A stretch of 54,707 bases of DNA from NCBI GenBank assembly GCA_017453565.1, contig JAFTEQ010000018.1:1-54707 (forward strand), written 5' to 3'. Origin of the DNA: Bacteroidales bacterium (GTDB taxonomy: Bacteria; Bacteroidota; Bacteroidia; Bacteroidales; UBA932). Position numbers and translations under genes: made by a program. Every line of letters begins with the position of its first letter. The first letter of the stretch is position 1. Below the pieces are notes generated by a model. That model saw only the letters and a list, made by a program, of their open reading frames with translations. It was not told the origin of the DNA and ran no database searches. This document shows positions 1 to 8,131 of this stretch, piece by piece.

Positions 1-53
1 CCGTGGTCGATGTGCGCGATGATTCAGAAGTTGCGGATGTGCGACATTTCCAT
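1..53 (-). CDS. lepA: Elongation factor 4 (LepA), 5' end only, interrupted by an in-frame TGA
   Basis: Read on the minus strand from ATG at 53 (or the in-frame ATG at 47), the translation is MEMSHIRNF-stop-IIAHIDHG, running off the window edge. IRNFxIIAHIDHG is the start of the LepA GTPase domain, leading into the P-loop AHIDHGK; BipA/TypA would read IRNIAIIAHVDHG. LepA is a ribosome-associated translational GTPase. The stop is a TGA at 26-24, exactly where Bacteroidota LepA usually carries Cys (TGC or TGT), so one base separates it from the expected codon. TGA is a genuine stop elsewhere in this window. The gene is either broken in this strain or carries an assembly error near the contig end. 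A -7 box (CAAAGATA at 60-67, read as TATCTTTG on the minus strand) lies 6 nt before the ATG. Confidence 0.8.
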
Positions 54-59
54 AGCACG

Positions 60-67
60 CAAAGATA
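60..67 (-). promoter_or_regulatory. Bacteroidota -7 box for lepA
   Basis: Minus-strand TATCTTTG matches TAnnTTTG. It ends 6 nt before the lepA ATG at 53, so the mRNA would have a leader of only a few bases. It lies back to back with the box of the divergent glycosidase gene. Confidence 0.6.
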
Positions 68-80
68 AGTTAAATTTCGC

Positions 81-88
81 TATATTTG
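81..88 (+). promoter_or_regulatory. Bacteroidota -7 box for the two-domain glycosidase
   Basis: TATATTTG matches TAnnTTTG. It ends 4 nt before ATG 93 and 16 nt before ATG 105. With the box centred at -7, transcription would start at about position 92, so ATG 93 would be leaderless. Confidence 0.6.
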
Positions 89-92
89 CTTG

Positions 93-3000
93 ATGAATCA
101 CATAATGAATAAAACGGCAAAGATCCTCCTTGCCCTCCTCTTTCCCGTAACGGGTTTTGCACAGATTGACTACGGGCTTCCGTCGCCCGAAGCGCTGCTC
201 CAGATGGATCACACCCGCGCCGCCAACCTCAACCACGAGTACGAGGTGCTGGACCCCACGGTATACCCCGCTCCGGAAGGGTGCCGGCAGCTGTTCACGG
301 TAACGGTCAAACGGAACTCCGACCCGGTGGAGCACGGGGCAATCGACCCCGGTCTTCCCGAAAAGGAACTGATTGCCCGGTGGAAAAAGGACAACGCCGA
401 CATCTTCCATCGCTGGTGTATCAGCAAGGAGAACAAGGGTAGTTTCGCGGCGGAAAGGATTCCTATCCTGAAATCGATTGTAGAAGACATAGACAAGGGG
501 CTGGCCACCGCCGGTCCGTCGGATTCGATATTGGAACTGCCGGTGGCCGATTTCCAGGCCGTGATGGCCCTGATCGGAGCATACGGCAACCACTACAACG
601 GAACGGAGCGCGCGTGCAACGAGCATTTCGCCGCCTTCGCCAGCGCCTGCAAAGACGCCCGGTTCCAATTCATCCTGTTCCGGGACGATAAGGGCAAGGC
701 CTGGGTCAAGATGGTCCACAACGGCCGAGAGGTAGGGATTCCCACCATTGCAGCGACCAACAGGGCGCATTACGAATGGGAGGTCCTCAGAGAATACATC
801 ACCTATCGAATGGGTGGCGGATACAAGGTCCCGCCGCTCACGGCCTCGGTCATCAGGAAACACATCCTCGACCGGGACGACACGCGGCTCCGGCTTGCCG
901 GAAGGCTTGCCGCTCCCAGGGTGGGCACAAAGAACAATCCCTTCTGGTCCATCGACTGCTGTACGCTCGACCGCGACTACGCCGATTTCGAACAGTACCG
1001 GCCCTACCTGCCGGAACTGGGTGCGGGCTATGCGCGCATCGTCTCGGGCTGGAACAAGACGGAAAAGGTCCGGAGTTCCTATTCGTTCGAATGGCTCGAT
1101 ACCATCGTGGACGGTATCATCGATGCGGGCCTCACGCCCTGGATTACCCTGGGCTACGGCAACAGCCTGTACCAGAAATCCGGGACGGGACTCGGCTCGG
1201 AGATCTTTACCGACGAAGAAACCCTTCAGGCCTGGGAGCGGTATGTGGCGGCCGTAGTCAGGCGCTACAAAGGGAAGGTTTCCATGTACGAGGTCTGGAA
1301 CGAGCCCGATTTCGGCGGGACGATGAGGCGCGCCATTCCCTATGCCAATCTGTTTGCCAGGACCGCAGCCGCCATCAGGGGGAACGACCCGGATGTCAAA
1401 ATCGCCGGCCTCAGCCTCGGCGGAGGGGAAAGCAAGGAATTCGCGAAAGCGGCACTGGACGGGATCAAGGAACGCGGGGCGCTCGGTTATATGGATTACC
1501 TGGCCTTCCATCCCTATTCGCCCTTCCCGGAGTCGCGGAAAGACAGTATCATCTCCCTGGTCGAATTCATCAAGACGCAGGCTCCGGACGTCAAGGTCCT
1601 CGAAGGCGAGGTGGGCGTCATTTCCGACCTGTATGTGCGCAACCAGCAGGAAGGCAGCGAATACACCCAGGCCAAATGGGTGCTCCGGCAAATGGCTATG
1701 GAATTCGGCCTGAACATCCCCTGCTCCATTTTCTCCATCATCGACAACCTCTATCCCGACCGGCTTCAGTCGTACGGGATGATCCGGGCGGACTGCGCCC
1801 GGAAAGCCGTGTACAAAAGGCCCGCCTTCTACGCCTACGGCAATATGGCCGCCGTCCTGCACGACGGTTTTTCCTCCGACGGCGACCTGGCCGTGAAAAC
1901 ACGTTCCCCAAAAAAGCTGGCCTGCGTCAGCGTGCTGGAAGGAGGGCGGAAAGTGGGTGCACTGCTCTGGTTCTGCGGGGAGAAACCCTCCGACGACCTG
2001 AAGAAAGACCGGCTGAAGATAATCATAGAAGGCCTGAATCTTTCCGACCCGGTTTACGCAGACCCCATCACGGGGAGGGTTTTCGAATTGCCGCGGTTCA
2101 GGAATACGCGGAAGGGGCTCAAACTCAAAAAACTCCCCGTCTGGGACAGCCCCGTCTTCATTATTGAAAGAGCGTCTCTCCGGCTGGACGCCGCCGGCGC
2201 TCCGGCTGCCGGCACCCTCTCCCTGCCGGGTGACGAAAAGATTGACGAGTACACGGCGCTGTTCAACGCAAGCGACGAGGAGCTTTATGTCAACGACATC
2301 CCGAACAAGGATGCCGCCGCCTTCCTGAAGGCCAACATCCCCGTGTTCGACTGTCCCGACAAGGAACTCGAAAAGACCTATTATTTCCGCTGGTGGACCT
2401 ACCGCAAGCACATACGCAAGACGGCTGACGGATATGTGGTAACGGAGTTCCTGCCGAATGTCCCCTGGGCCGGGAAGCACAACACGATCAGCTGTCCGGC
2501 GGCACACCACATCCGCGAGGGACGGTGGCTGCGCGACAAGTCCATCATCGCCCAGTACTGCCGTTTCTGGTTCTTCGGCGGCGGCAATCCGAGACTCTAC
2601 AGTTTCCCTGCGGCCGATGCGATCCTGCAGCAGTACAAACTGACCGGAGACCGGGAATGGCTGGCCTCCCTTTACGAAGCTCTCTGCGCCAATTATGCGG
2701 CCTGGAGCGCGGATCACCGCGACTCCACGGGGCTTTTCTGGCAAATAGACGACAGGGACGGCATGGAGATGTCCGTCGCAGGCCTGCTAAGTTCCGATTA
2801 CACCGGGTACCGGCCGACCATCAATTCCTATGCATTCGCAGATGCCCGCGCGCTGGCTGAAACGGCATCCATCCTGGGCAGGGAGGAAGACGCCGGGAAG
2901 TGGAGCGACGAAGCCGGGCGCCTGCGCACGCTCATCAACGAAACCCTTTGGGATTCCGCCGACAAGTTCTATAAAGTGGTACCGCGCTATCGCGATATGA

Positions 3001-3722
3001 GCGTCGCCCCCACCCGGGAAGAGATTGGTTTCATTCCCTGGATGTACGGGATTGCCGACGAAACGAAAGGAGTAGCCTGGAGACAGTTGTTCGACACGCT
3101 CGGTTTCAAGGCGCCGTACGGGCCTACGGTCACGGAACGCCGGGATCCCGGTTTCAAGCTCGCCTATGAAGGACACGAATGCCAGTGGAACGGCCCCAGC
3201 TGGCCGTACGCCACGGCGCAAACCCTCACGGCCATGATCGAATGTCTGCGCACGTTCGGAGAAAAATTCTTCTCCAAAGAAGAGTTTTTTGAAGTCCTTC
3301 AGACCTATAGCGATTCGCACAGGATTGCCGACGGGGACGGTGTCCGGCGCCGCTGCTGGATAGACGAAAACATCAATCCGTTCACGGGCGACTGGCTTTC
3401 CCGCACCATCCTCATAGACCAGGGAAGGAAGATCCCGGAACGGGGCAAGGATTACAACCACTCCAGTTTCTGCGACCTGGTCATCTCCGGAATCATCGGC
3501 CTGAATCCTTCGGCGGACGGGTCCGTCACCATCCAGCCTTTGCTCCCGGAAGGGAAATGGGATTGGTTCTGCCTGAAAGGCGTATGCATCGGGAACTCGG
3601 TCTATGATGTCGTTTTCGACAAGGACGGCACGCATTACGGAGGGCCGAAAGGCCTGTGCGTCTACCGCAACGGCAAACTGGCCGCCCGCAGCAGGAAGTA
3701 TTCAACAAGTATCAAGATATGA
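93..3722 (+). CDS. Secreted glycoside hydrolase with clan GH-A (GH39-like) and clan GH-G (MGH1/GH63-like) domains
   Basis: About 1209 residues with an N-terminal signal peptide (MNKTAKILLALL...GFAQ, counted from ATG 105). Residues about 310-640 form a TIM-barrel clan A domain: WNEPD places the acid/base at Glu404, and LEGEVG near residues 503-508 offers Glu504 or Glu506 as nucleophile. From about residue 760 to the end there is an (alpha/alpha)6-type domain of the MGH1/GH63 kind, with GPSWPYATAQ, a YNHSSFCDL stretch at about 1121, and a terminal segment that would pack as a beta-sandwich. Two complete catalytic modules in one chain is unusual. The first 300 residues match nothing I recognise. 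ATG 93 fits the promoter spacing and ATG 105 gives the cleaner signal peptide. The stop overlaps the next start (ATGA). Substrate is unknown; family assignment is from motifs only. Confidence 0.75.
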   Translation: MNHIMNKTAKILLALLFPVTGFAQIDYGLPSPEALLQMDHTRAANLNHEYEVLDPTVYPAPEGCRQLFTVTVKRNSDPVEHGAIDPGLPEKELIARWKKDNADIFHRWCISKENKGSFAAERIPILKSIVEDIDKGLATAGPSDSILELPVADFQAVMALIGAYGNHYNGTERACNEHFAAFASACKDARFQFILFRDDKGKAWVKMVHNGREVGIPTIAATNRAHYEWEVLREYITYRMGGGYKVPPLTASVIRKHILDRDDTRLRLAGRLAAPRVGTKNNPFWSIDCCTLDRDYADFEQYRPYLPELGAGYARIVSGWNKTEKVRSSYSFEWLDTIVDGIIDAGLTPWITLGYGNSLYQKSGTGLGSEIFTDEETLQAWERYVAAVVRRYKGKVSMYEVWNEPDFGGTMRRAIPYANLFARTAAAIRGNDPDVKIAGLSLGGGESKEFAKAALDGIKERGALGYMDYLAFHPYSPFPESRKDSIISLVEFIKTQAPDVKVLEGEVGVISDLYVRNQQEGSEYTQAKWVLRQMAMEFGLNIPCSIFSIIDNLYPDRLQSYGMIRADCARKAVYKRPAFYAYGNMAAVLHDGFSSDGDLAVKTRSPKKLACVSVLEGGRKVGALLWFCGEKPSDDLKKDRLKIIIEGLNLSDPVYADPITGRVFELPRFRNTRKGLKLKKLPVWDSPVFIIERASLRLDAAGAPAAGTLSLPGDEKIDEYTALFNASDEELYVNDIPNKDAAAFLKANIPVFDCPDKELEKTYYFRWWTYRKHIRKTADGYVVTEFLPNVPWAGKHNTISCPAAHHIREGRWLRDKSIIAQYCRFWFFGGGNPRLYSFPAADAILQQYKLTGDREWLASLYEALCANYAAWSADHRDSTGLFWQIDDRDGMEMSVAGLLSSDYTGYRPTINSYAFADARALAETASILGREEDAGKWSDEAGRLRTLINETLWDSADKFYKVVPRYRDMSVAPTREEIGFIPWMYGIADETKGVAWRQLFDTLGFKAPYGPTVTERRDPGFKLAYEGHECQWNGPSWPYATAQTLTAMIECLRTFGEKFFSKEEFFEVLQTYSDSHRIADGDGVRRRCWIDENINPFTGDWLSRTILIDQGRKIPERGKDYNHSSFCDLVISGIIGLNPSADGSVTIQPLLPEGKWDWFCLKGVCIGNSVYDVVFDKDGTHYGGPKGLCVYRNGKLAARSRKYSTSIKI

Positions 3723-4702
3723 AAAAGTTACACGCACTTTTTTTAACCGCCCTGGCCCTTTTCTGCTGGGCCTGCGGTCCCAGGTCCGGCGATTCCGTAC
3801 CCGTAATGGGCCACGAAAACGGATGGCACAAATATGAGGGGAATCCCGTGCTCGGCGGGCCGGAACTCGGGACCTGCTTCGACGTGAATGTGATTTCGGA
3901 GGGCAGCGCCAAGTACAACATGTATTTCTCCTGGCGTCCCAAAAAAGCCATCGCCCTATCCCGCAGTGAAGACGGAGCCGTCTGGACCCATCCGCAGATT
4001 GTTCTGGAGTCCGATCCGGACAGCGGCTGGGAAGACGACCTGAACCGCTCCTGCACCCTGTTCTGGAACGGGAAATACCATATGTGGTACGTGGGCCAGG
4101 CACGTGGATACAGCAAGATCGGCTATGCCGTTTCCGACGACGGGGAGCATTTCACCCGTGTGCAGAAGGAACCGGTAATGGTGCCCGAATACAATTACGA
4201 GGGATACTCCGTCATGAATCCATACGTGCTCCGGGATGAGGCGCGCGGTGTCTTCCGGATGTGGTATGCCAGCGGCGAGACCTATGAGCCCAACGTACTC
4301 TGCTATGCCGAATCCCGCGACGGAATCAACTGGGAACGTTCCCCGCTCAATCCCATCTTCGTTCACGGGGAGAAAGGCGCGTGGGACCAGGACCGTGTGG
4401 GCGGCTGCGAAGTCCACCCCCTGCCCGACGGTTCCTTCATCATGTTCTACATCGGTTATTACGACATCGATACCGCCCGCATCGGCGCTGCGGTTTCCCC
4501 GGACGGCATTACCCGGTGGAAGCGGCTGGAAGCCAATCCGCTCGTGGAGCCTACCGCCGGCAGCTGGGACGCATCGGCCTGCTACAAGCCCTCGGTGGTC
4601 CGCGACGAAGAGAACAACCGCTGGATGCTCTGGTACAACGGCCGCAACGGTTCCGACGAGTACGTCGGTTTCGTCCTGCATGAAGGAATTTCTCTGGAAT
4701 AA
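3719..4702 (+). CDS. Lipoprotein with five-bladed beta-propeller glycosidase fold (GH43/GH32/GH130-like)
   Basis: 327 residues beginning MKKLHALFLTALALFCWACGP, a lipoprotein signal with Cys19 as the lipidated residue. The body repeats blade-like units: YEGNPVLGGP, MYFSWRPKKAIALSRSEDGAVW, KYHMWYVGQ, IGYAVSDDGEHF, FRMWYASGE, LCYAESRDGINW, and WMLWYNGRN. These W-Y strands and SxDGxxW turns are typical of bacterial 5-bladed propeller glycosidases and phosphorylases. Starts inside the stop of the upstream glycosidase (ATGA), so the two are translationally coupled and probably act on the same glycan. A catalytic triad could not be assigned with confidence, so a binding role is also possible. Confidence 0.7.
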   Translation: MKKLHALFLTALALFCWACGPRSGDSVPVMGHENGWHKYEGNPVLGGPELGTCFDVNVISEGSAKYNMYFSWRPKKAIALSRSEDGAVWTHPQIVLESDPDSGWEDDLNRSCTLFWNGKYHMWYVGQARGYSKIGYAVSDDGEHFTRVQKEPVMVPEYNYEGYSVMNPYVLRDEARGVFRMWYASGETYEPNVLCYAESRDGINWERSPLNPIFVHGEKGAWDQDRVGGCEVHPLPDGSFIMFYIGYYDIDTARIGAAVSPDGITRWKRLEANPLVEPTAGSWDASACYKPSVVRDEENNRWMLWYNGRNGSDEYVGFVLHEGISLE

Positions 4703-4703
4703 C

Positions 4704-4711
4704 TATATTTG
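4704..4711 (+). promoter_or_regulatory. -7 box for the transketolase-sigma operon
   Basis: TATATTTG overlaps the stop region of the propeller gene and ends 6 nt before the transketolase ATG at 4718. It is the only such box seen ahead of the whole 4718-8021 gene run. Confidence 0.6.
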
Positions 4712-4717
4712 CAGACT

Positions 4718-5554
4718 ATGAAATCTACAGAAGAACTTTCCAATATCGCCTCCCAGGTCCGGCGTGACATCGTGCGCATGGTCAGCGCCGCCGGTTCGGG
4801 CCACCCGGGCGGCTCCATGAGCAGCGCGGACTTCATGACCGCGCTCTATTTCCGGGTCATGGACCAGGATCCCGCCACCTGGACGCGCAGCGCCGAGGGG
4901 CAGGACGCCTTCATCCTCTCGGCCGGGCATCTCGCCCCGGTCTACTACGCCGTGCTCGCAAGGGCCGGTTATTTCGAGCCCGCCCTCCTGGGCACGCTCC
5001 GCAAGTTCGGCAGCAAACTCCAGGGGCATCCGGCCGTAGATTACGTGCCGGGCATCTTCCAGCCCTCCGGTTCGCTGGGTCAGGGCCTTTCGGCCGCGGC
5101 CGGCATCGCCCTGGGCAAGAAACTCTCTGGCGAAGGGCACCGCGCCTACGTGCTTTGCGGCGACGGTGAAAGCGAGGAAGGGCAGATCTGGGAAGCGGCC
5201 ATGTTCGCCGTGCACCACAAACTCGACAACCTGGTGGCCATGACCGACTGGAACGGTCAGCAGATCGACGGCCCCATCGTGGAGATTACGGGCATCGACG
5301 AACTCAACGAGAAGTGGCTCGCCTTCGGCTGGGACGTGATCGTAGCCGACGGACACGACTTCGAGTCGATCCTGAACGCGTTCGAACTGGCGAAGAAGGC
5401 CGACGGCAAACCCAAGATGATCCTCTTCAAGACCGAGATGGGACACGGAGTCGACTTTATGGCCGGCACGCACAAGTGGCACGGCAAGGCCCCCAACGCG
5501 GAGCAGTGCGCCGCCGCCCTGGCCCAGCTGAAAGAAACGCTCGGCGATTATTAA
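4718..5554 (+). CDS. Transketolase, N-terminal (TPP-binding) subunit
   Basis: 278 residues. Half of a split transketolase of the non-oxidative pentose phosphate pathway, moving two-carbon ketol units between sugar phosphates in the cytoplasm. The TPP/Mg motif GDGESEEGQIWEA lies about 147-159, and GSGHPGGSMSSADF near the N-terminus is typical of the family. The start at 4718 (MKSTEEL) is chosen over a TTG at 4709 because the latter sits inside the -7 box. The partner subunit follows 21 nt downstream. Two-subunit transketolases are common in Bacteroidota and Firmicutes. Confidence 0.92.
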   Translation: MKSTEELSNIASQVRRDIVRMVSAAGSGHPGGSMSSADFMTALYFRVMDQDPATWTRSAEGQDAFILSAGHLAPVYYAVLARAGYFEPALLGTLRKFGSKLQGHPAVDYVPGIFQPSGSLGQGLSAAAGIALGKKLSGEGHRAYVLCGDGESEEGQIWEAAMFAVHHKLDNLVAMTDWNGQQIDGPIVEITGIDELNEKWLAFGWDVIVADGHDFESILNAFELAKKADGKPKMILFKTEMGHGVDFMAGTHKWHGKAPNAEQCAAALAQLKETLGDY

Positions 5555-5575
5555 TCCATCCTAAAGCCTATCGTT

Positions 5576-6535
5576 ATGAAAAAATATATCGACAGCGGAA
5601 ATATTGACACCCGCAGCGGATTCGGTGCGGGCCTCGTGGAGGCCGGACGCGCCGACAGCCGCGTGGTGGCCCTCGCAGCCGACCTCAAGGGTTCGCTCAA
5701 AATGGACGCCTTCGCGGCCGAGTTCCCCGAGCGCTTCATCCAGTGCGGCATCGCCGAAGCCAATATGGTGGGCGTGGCCGCCGGCCTTTCCCTCACCGGG
5801 AAGATCCCCTTCTGCGGCTCCTTCGCCGAATTCATCACCGGACGTGTCTACGACCAGGTGCGTCAGGAAGTGGGCTATGGCCGCACCAACGTGAAACTCG
5901 CCTCCTCACACGCCGGCATCACCCTGGGCGAAGACGGCGCCACGCACCAGACCATGGAAGACCTCGCGCTCATGCGCGCCATTCCCGGCATGACGGTGCT
6001 CGTGCCCTGCGACTACAACCAGACCAAGAACGCCACCATCGCGGCCGCCCGCTACGAGGGGCCCGTGTACCTGCGTTTCGGTCGCCCGGCCGTGCCCAAT
6101 TTCACCGGGGCCGACGAGCCCTTCGAGATCGGAAAGGTGTATGTCCTCAACGAGGGTGCCGACGTGACCCTGATTGCCTGCGGCCACCTCGTGTGGGAGG
6201 CCCTGCAAGCCGCCGAGGCCCTCGAAACCGAGGGAATCGGGGCCGAGGTGCTGAACGTGGCCACGGTGAAACCGCTCGACGCGGCCGCCATCCTGGCCTC
6301 GCTGCGCAAGACCGGCGCCGCCGTGGTGGCTGAAGAGCACAACATGGCCGGTGGTCTCGGTGAGGCCGTTGCCGGCGTGCTGGCCGCGGAAGCCCCGGCT
6401 CCGGTGGAGTTCATCGGCGGCGGCGACCGTTTCGGACAGTCGGGCAAACCCGCCGAACTCATGGCCGCCTACGGGCTGGACGCCGCGCACATCGCCGCAG
6501 CAGCCCGCAAGGCCATCGCCCGCAAAAACCGCTAA
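5576..6535 (+). CDS. Transketolase, C-terminal subunit
   Basis: 319 residues covering the pyrimidine-binding and C-terminal domains of transketolase. The segment FIQCGIAEANMVGVAAGLS carries the conserved Glu that activates the thiamine ring; SSHAGITLGEDGATHQ and YLRFGRP are further family signatures. It pairs with the N-terminal subunit just upstream to make the active enzyme. Only 6 nt separate it from the ECF sigma gene, implying co-transcription. Confidence 0.92.
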   Translation: MKKYIDSGNIDTRSGFGAGLVEAGRADSRVVALAADLKGSLKMDAFAAEFPERFIQCGIAEANMVGVAAGLSLTGKIPFCGSFAEFITGRVYDQVRQEVGYGRTNVKLASSHAGITLGEDGATHQTMEDLALMRAIPGMTVLVPCDYNQTKNATIAAARYEGPVYLRFGRPAVPNFTGADEPFEIGKVYVLNEGADVTLIACGHLVWEALQAAEALETEGIGAEVLNVATVKPLDAAAILASLRKTGAAVVAEEHNMAGGLGEAVAGVLAAEAPAPVEFIGGGDRFGQSGKPAELMAAYGLDAAHIAAAARKAIARKNR

Positions 6536-6541
6536 TTCCCC

Positions 6542-7081
6542 ATGACCGACCGGGAGATACTCTCCCTCTTCCGCTCGGGAAGCAGGGAGCAGGCTTTCGC
6601 CGAACTGGTGGAGCGCTACAGCGAAGCGCTCTACCGGCACGTCCGTCCCATGGTGGGCAGCCACGAAGACACCGACGACCTGCTGCAGGAAGTATTTATA
6701 AAGGTATGGAAGGGCCTGCCCTCGTTCCGCGAGGAGTCGGGCCTGTTCACCTGGATGTGGCGCATCGCCACCAACGAGGCGCTGAGCTTCCTGCGGAAGG
6801 CCGCGGTGCGCTCCGCCCTGCGCTTCGAGAGCCTCGACGAGCGGGCGGAGCGGCTCGTCGACAGCGACCCCTGGTTCGATGGCGACGAGGCCCAGCGCAA
6901 GCTGGCCAAGGCCGTGGCCGCCCTGCCCGAAAAGCAGCGGGCAGTGTTCTGCATGCGCTATTTCGAGGAGTTGAGTTTCGAGCAGATTGCCGACATCACC
7001 GGCACCACGGTGGGGGCCCTCAAGGCCTCGTACCACTTCGCCAGCGAAAAAATCCGCAAAAATGTTGTCCTTGAAGATTAA
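6542..7081 (+). CDS. ECF-family RNA polymerase sigma factor
   Basis: 179 residues. Region 2 is visible as ELVERYSEALYRHVRPMVGSHEDTDDLLQEVFIKVWKGLPSF with the DDLLQEVF core; region 4 as LPEKQRAVFCMRYFEELSFEQIADITGTTVGALKASYHFASEKIRK, a helix-turn-helix that would read a -35 element. It is followed by a one-TM protein that looks like its anti-sigma factor and by a Spy/CpxP-like periplasmic protein, a layout suggesting envelope-stress control. The regulon cannot be read from the sequence. Co-transcription with transketolase genes is odd. Confidence 0.9.
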   Translation: MTDREILSLFRSGSREQAFAELVERYSEALYRHVRPMVGSHEDTDDLLQEVFIKVWKGLPSFREESGLFTWMWRIATNEALSFLRKAAVRSALRFESLDERAERLVDSDPWFDGDEAQRKLAKAVAALPEKQRAVFCMRYFEELSFEQIADITGTTVGALKASYHFASEKIRKNVVLED

Positions 7082-7116
7082 ACCATTCACTCATTGTTTC
7101 ATCTAATCGTTTAGTT

Positions 7117-7494
7117 ATGAGAAAAGAGTTTTCATACACCACCCCCGAAGGCTACTTCGACGAGCTGCGCACCCGACTCGGGCGCATCCCCGCCGTACTG
7201 CAGGCCCAGGAGGAAGAGAACGCACAGAGCCAGACCGCCGCGCAGCAGCCCGTTTTCGAGCCGCAGCCGCGTGAGCGCCGTCCGGTCTTCGCTCGTCTCG
7301 CCCCCTACATCGCCCTCGCAGCCACCTTCCTCGTGGCCGTGGTCATCGGGAACTTCATCCTGAGCCGTTCCACCCGGCAGGATGTGGTGAGCAGTTCCGA
7401 CGAGGAGATCATCGAGTATCTCATCGAATCCGGAACCACCGTCTCCCAGATCGAGGAATATCTTTCTTACAACAATAACACGAACGATCAATGA
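7117..7494 (+). CDS. Probable anti-sigma factor, single-pass membrane protein
   Basis: 125 residues. An N-terminal cytoplasmic segment starts MRKEFSYTTPEGYFDEL, a pattern seen in small Bacteroidota proteins next to ECF sigma genes. One transmembrane helix lies about residues 65-87 (LAPYIALAATFLVAVVIGNFIL). A short acidic C-terminal tail (SSSDEEIIEYLIESG) would lie outside the cytoplasm. There is no zinc anti-sigma HxxxCxxC motif. Role as anti-sigma is inferred from position directly after the sigma gene; it overlaps the next gene by ATGA. Confidence 0.55.
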   Translation: MRKEFSYTTPEGYFDELRTRLGRIPAVLQAQEEENAQSQTAAQQPVFEPQPRERRPVFARLAPYIALAATFLVAVVIGNFILSRSTRQDVVSSSDEEIIEYLIESGTTVSQIEEYLSYNNNTNDQ

Positions 7495-8021
7495 AAAAGT
7501 TAGCTATCCTTTTCGCCGCCCTCGGACTCAGCCTGTCCGCAGCAGCCCAACCCGCCTCCCAGGGCCAGTACAGTCGGAACATCGATCCCAAACAGAAGCA
7601 ACAGCTCCTGCAGAGCGAGAAGATCGCCTTCCTTACCGCCGAACTGGAACTCACGCCCGAAGAGGCCCAGCGTTTCTGGCCGGTCTACAACAAGGCCCAG
7701 GACGAGATCAAGTCGGGTAACGTCGCATTCCGCGAGGCCCAGAAGGCCCTGCGCGCCGGCATCCAGGAAGGCAAGGACGAGAAAGAGGTGAAACAGCTCC
7801 TCTCGGCCTACATCAAAGCCCGCAAGGAACGGCCCGACGTGATGGCCAAGTATGCAGGCGACTTCGAGAAGGCGATCGGCGCCAAGAAGACCGCCAAGCT
7901 CTACGTCTCGGAAGAAAAGTTCCGCCAGAGCCAGATCCACAAACTGAGTCACAAAGGCCCTCAGGGACAGCACCCCGACAAGGGACAGCGTCCCCAGCCC
8001 CGTCCCCAGGGTGCACGTTAG
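7491..8021 (+). CDS. Periplasmic Spy/CpxP-like protein
   Basis: 176 residues with signal peptide MKKLAILFAALGLSLSAAAQ. The mature part is charged and helical: KIAFLTAELELTPEEAQRFWPVYN resembles the LTxEQ-type helix of Spy/CpxP and heavy-metal-sensor proteins common behind Bacteroidota ECF sigma genes. The C-terminus is Gln/Pro/Lys-rich (GPQGQHPDKGQRPQPRPQG). It probably acts as a periplasmic chaperone or stress sensor with the sigma/anti-sigma pair; this is inference. Last gene before the terminator at 8062-8097. Confidence 0.65.
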   Translation: MKKLAILFAALGLSLSAAAQPASQGQYSRNIDPKQKQQLLQSEKIAFLTAELELTPEEAQRFWPVYNKAQDEIKSGNVAFREAQKALRAGIQEGKDEKEVKQLLSAYIKARKERPDVMAKYAGDFEKAIGAKKTAKLYVSEEKFRQSQIHKLSHKGPQGQHPDKGQRPQPRPQGAR

Positions 8022-8061
8022 CAACCCGGTAACAATGAGTGATTAATTGGTTTCGTTCCCG

Positions 8062-8097
8062 GAGCGGGCGGTCATTTGGCCGCCCGCTCTTTTTTTT
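8062..8097 (+). terminator. Rho-independent terminator of the transketolase-sigma operon
   Basis: A perfect 10-bp stem (GAGCGGGCGG with CCGCCCGCTC, loop of 8) is followed by eight T residues. It is the clearest intrinsic terminator in the window. Confidence 0.92.
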
Positions 8098-8098
8098 G

Positions 8099-8106
8099 TA
8101 CATTTG
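8099..8106 (+). promoter_or_regulatory. -7 box for the heparinase-like gene
   Basis: TACATTTG (TAnnTTTG) begins 2 nt after the terminator T-run and lies 25 nt before ATG 8132. Confidence 0.6.
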
Positions 8107-8131
8107 GGCTGCAAAACCACATGATTGCTCC

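Noticed and set aside
1-53. Recoded genetic code (TGA as sense codon) as explanation for lepA
   Set aside because: TGA ends many intact genes here, such as those at 3722, 10796, 16054, 23154 and 31701, several in overlapping ATGA or TGATG junctions.
24-2744. 906-codon open frame on the minus strand opposite the two-domain glycosidase
   Set aside because: It is the mirror of a real high-GC gene: composition is Gly/Val/Arg-rich without domains, while the plus strand has a signal peptide and clear catalytic motifs. Only its last codons coincide with lepA.
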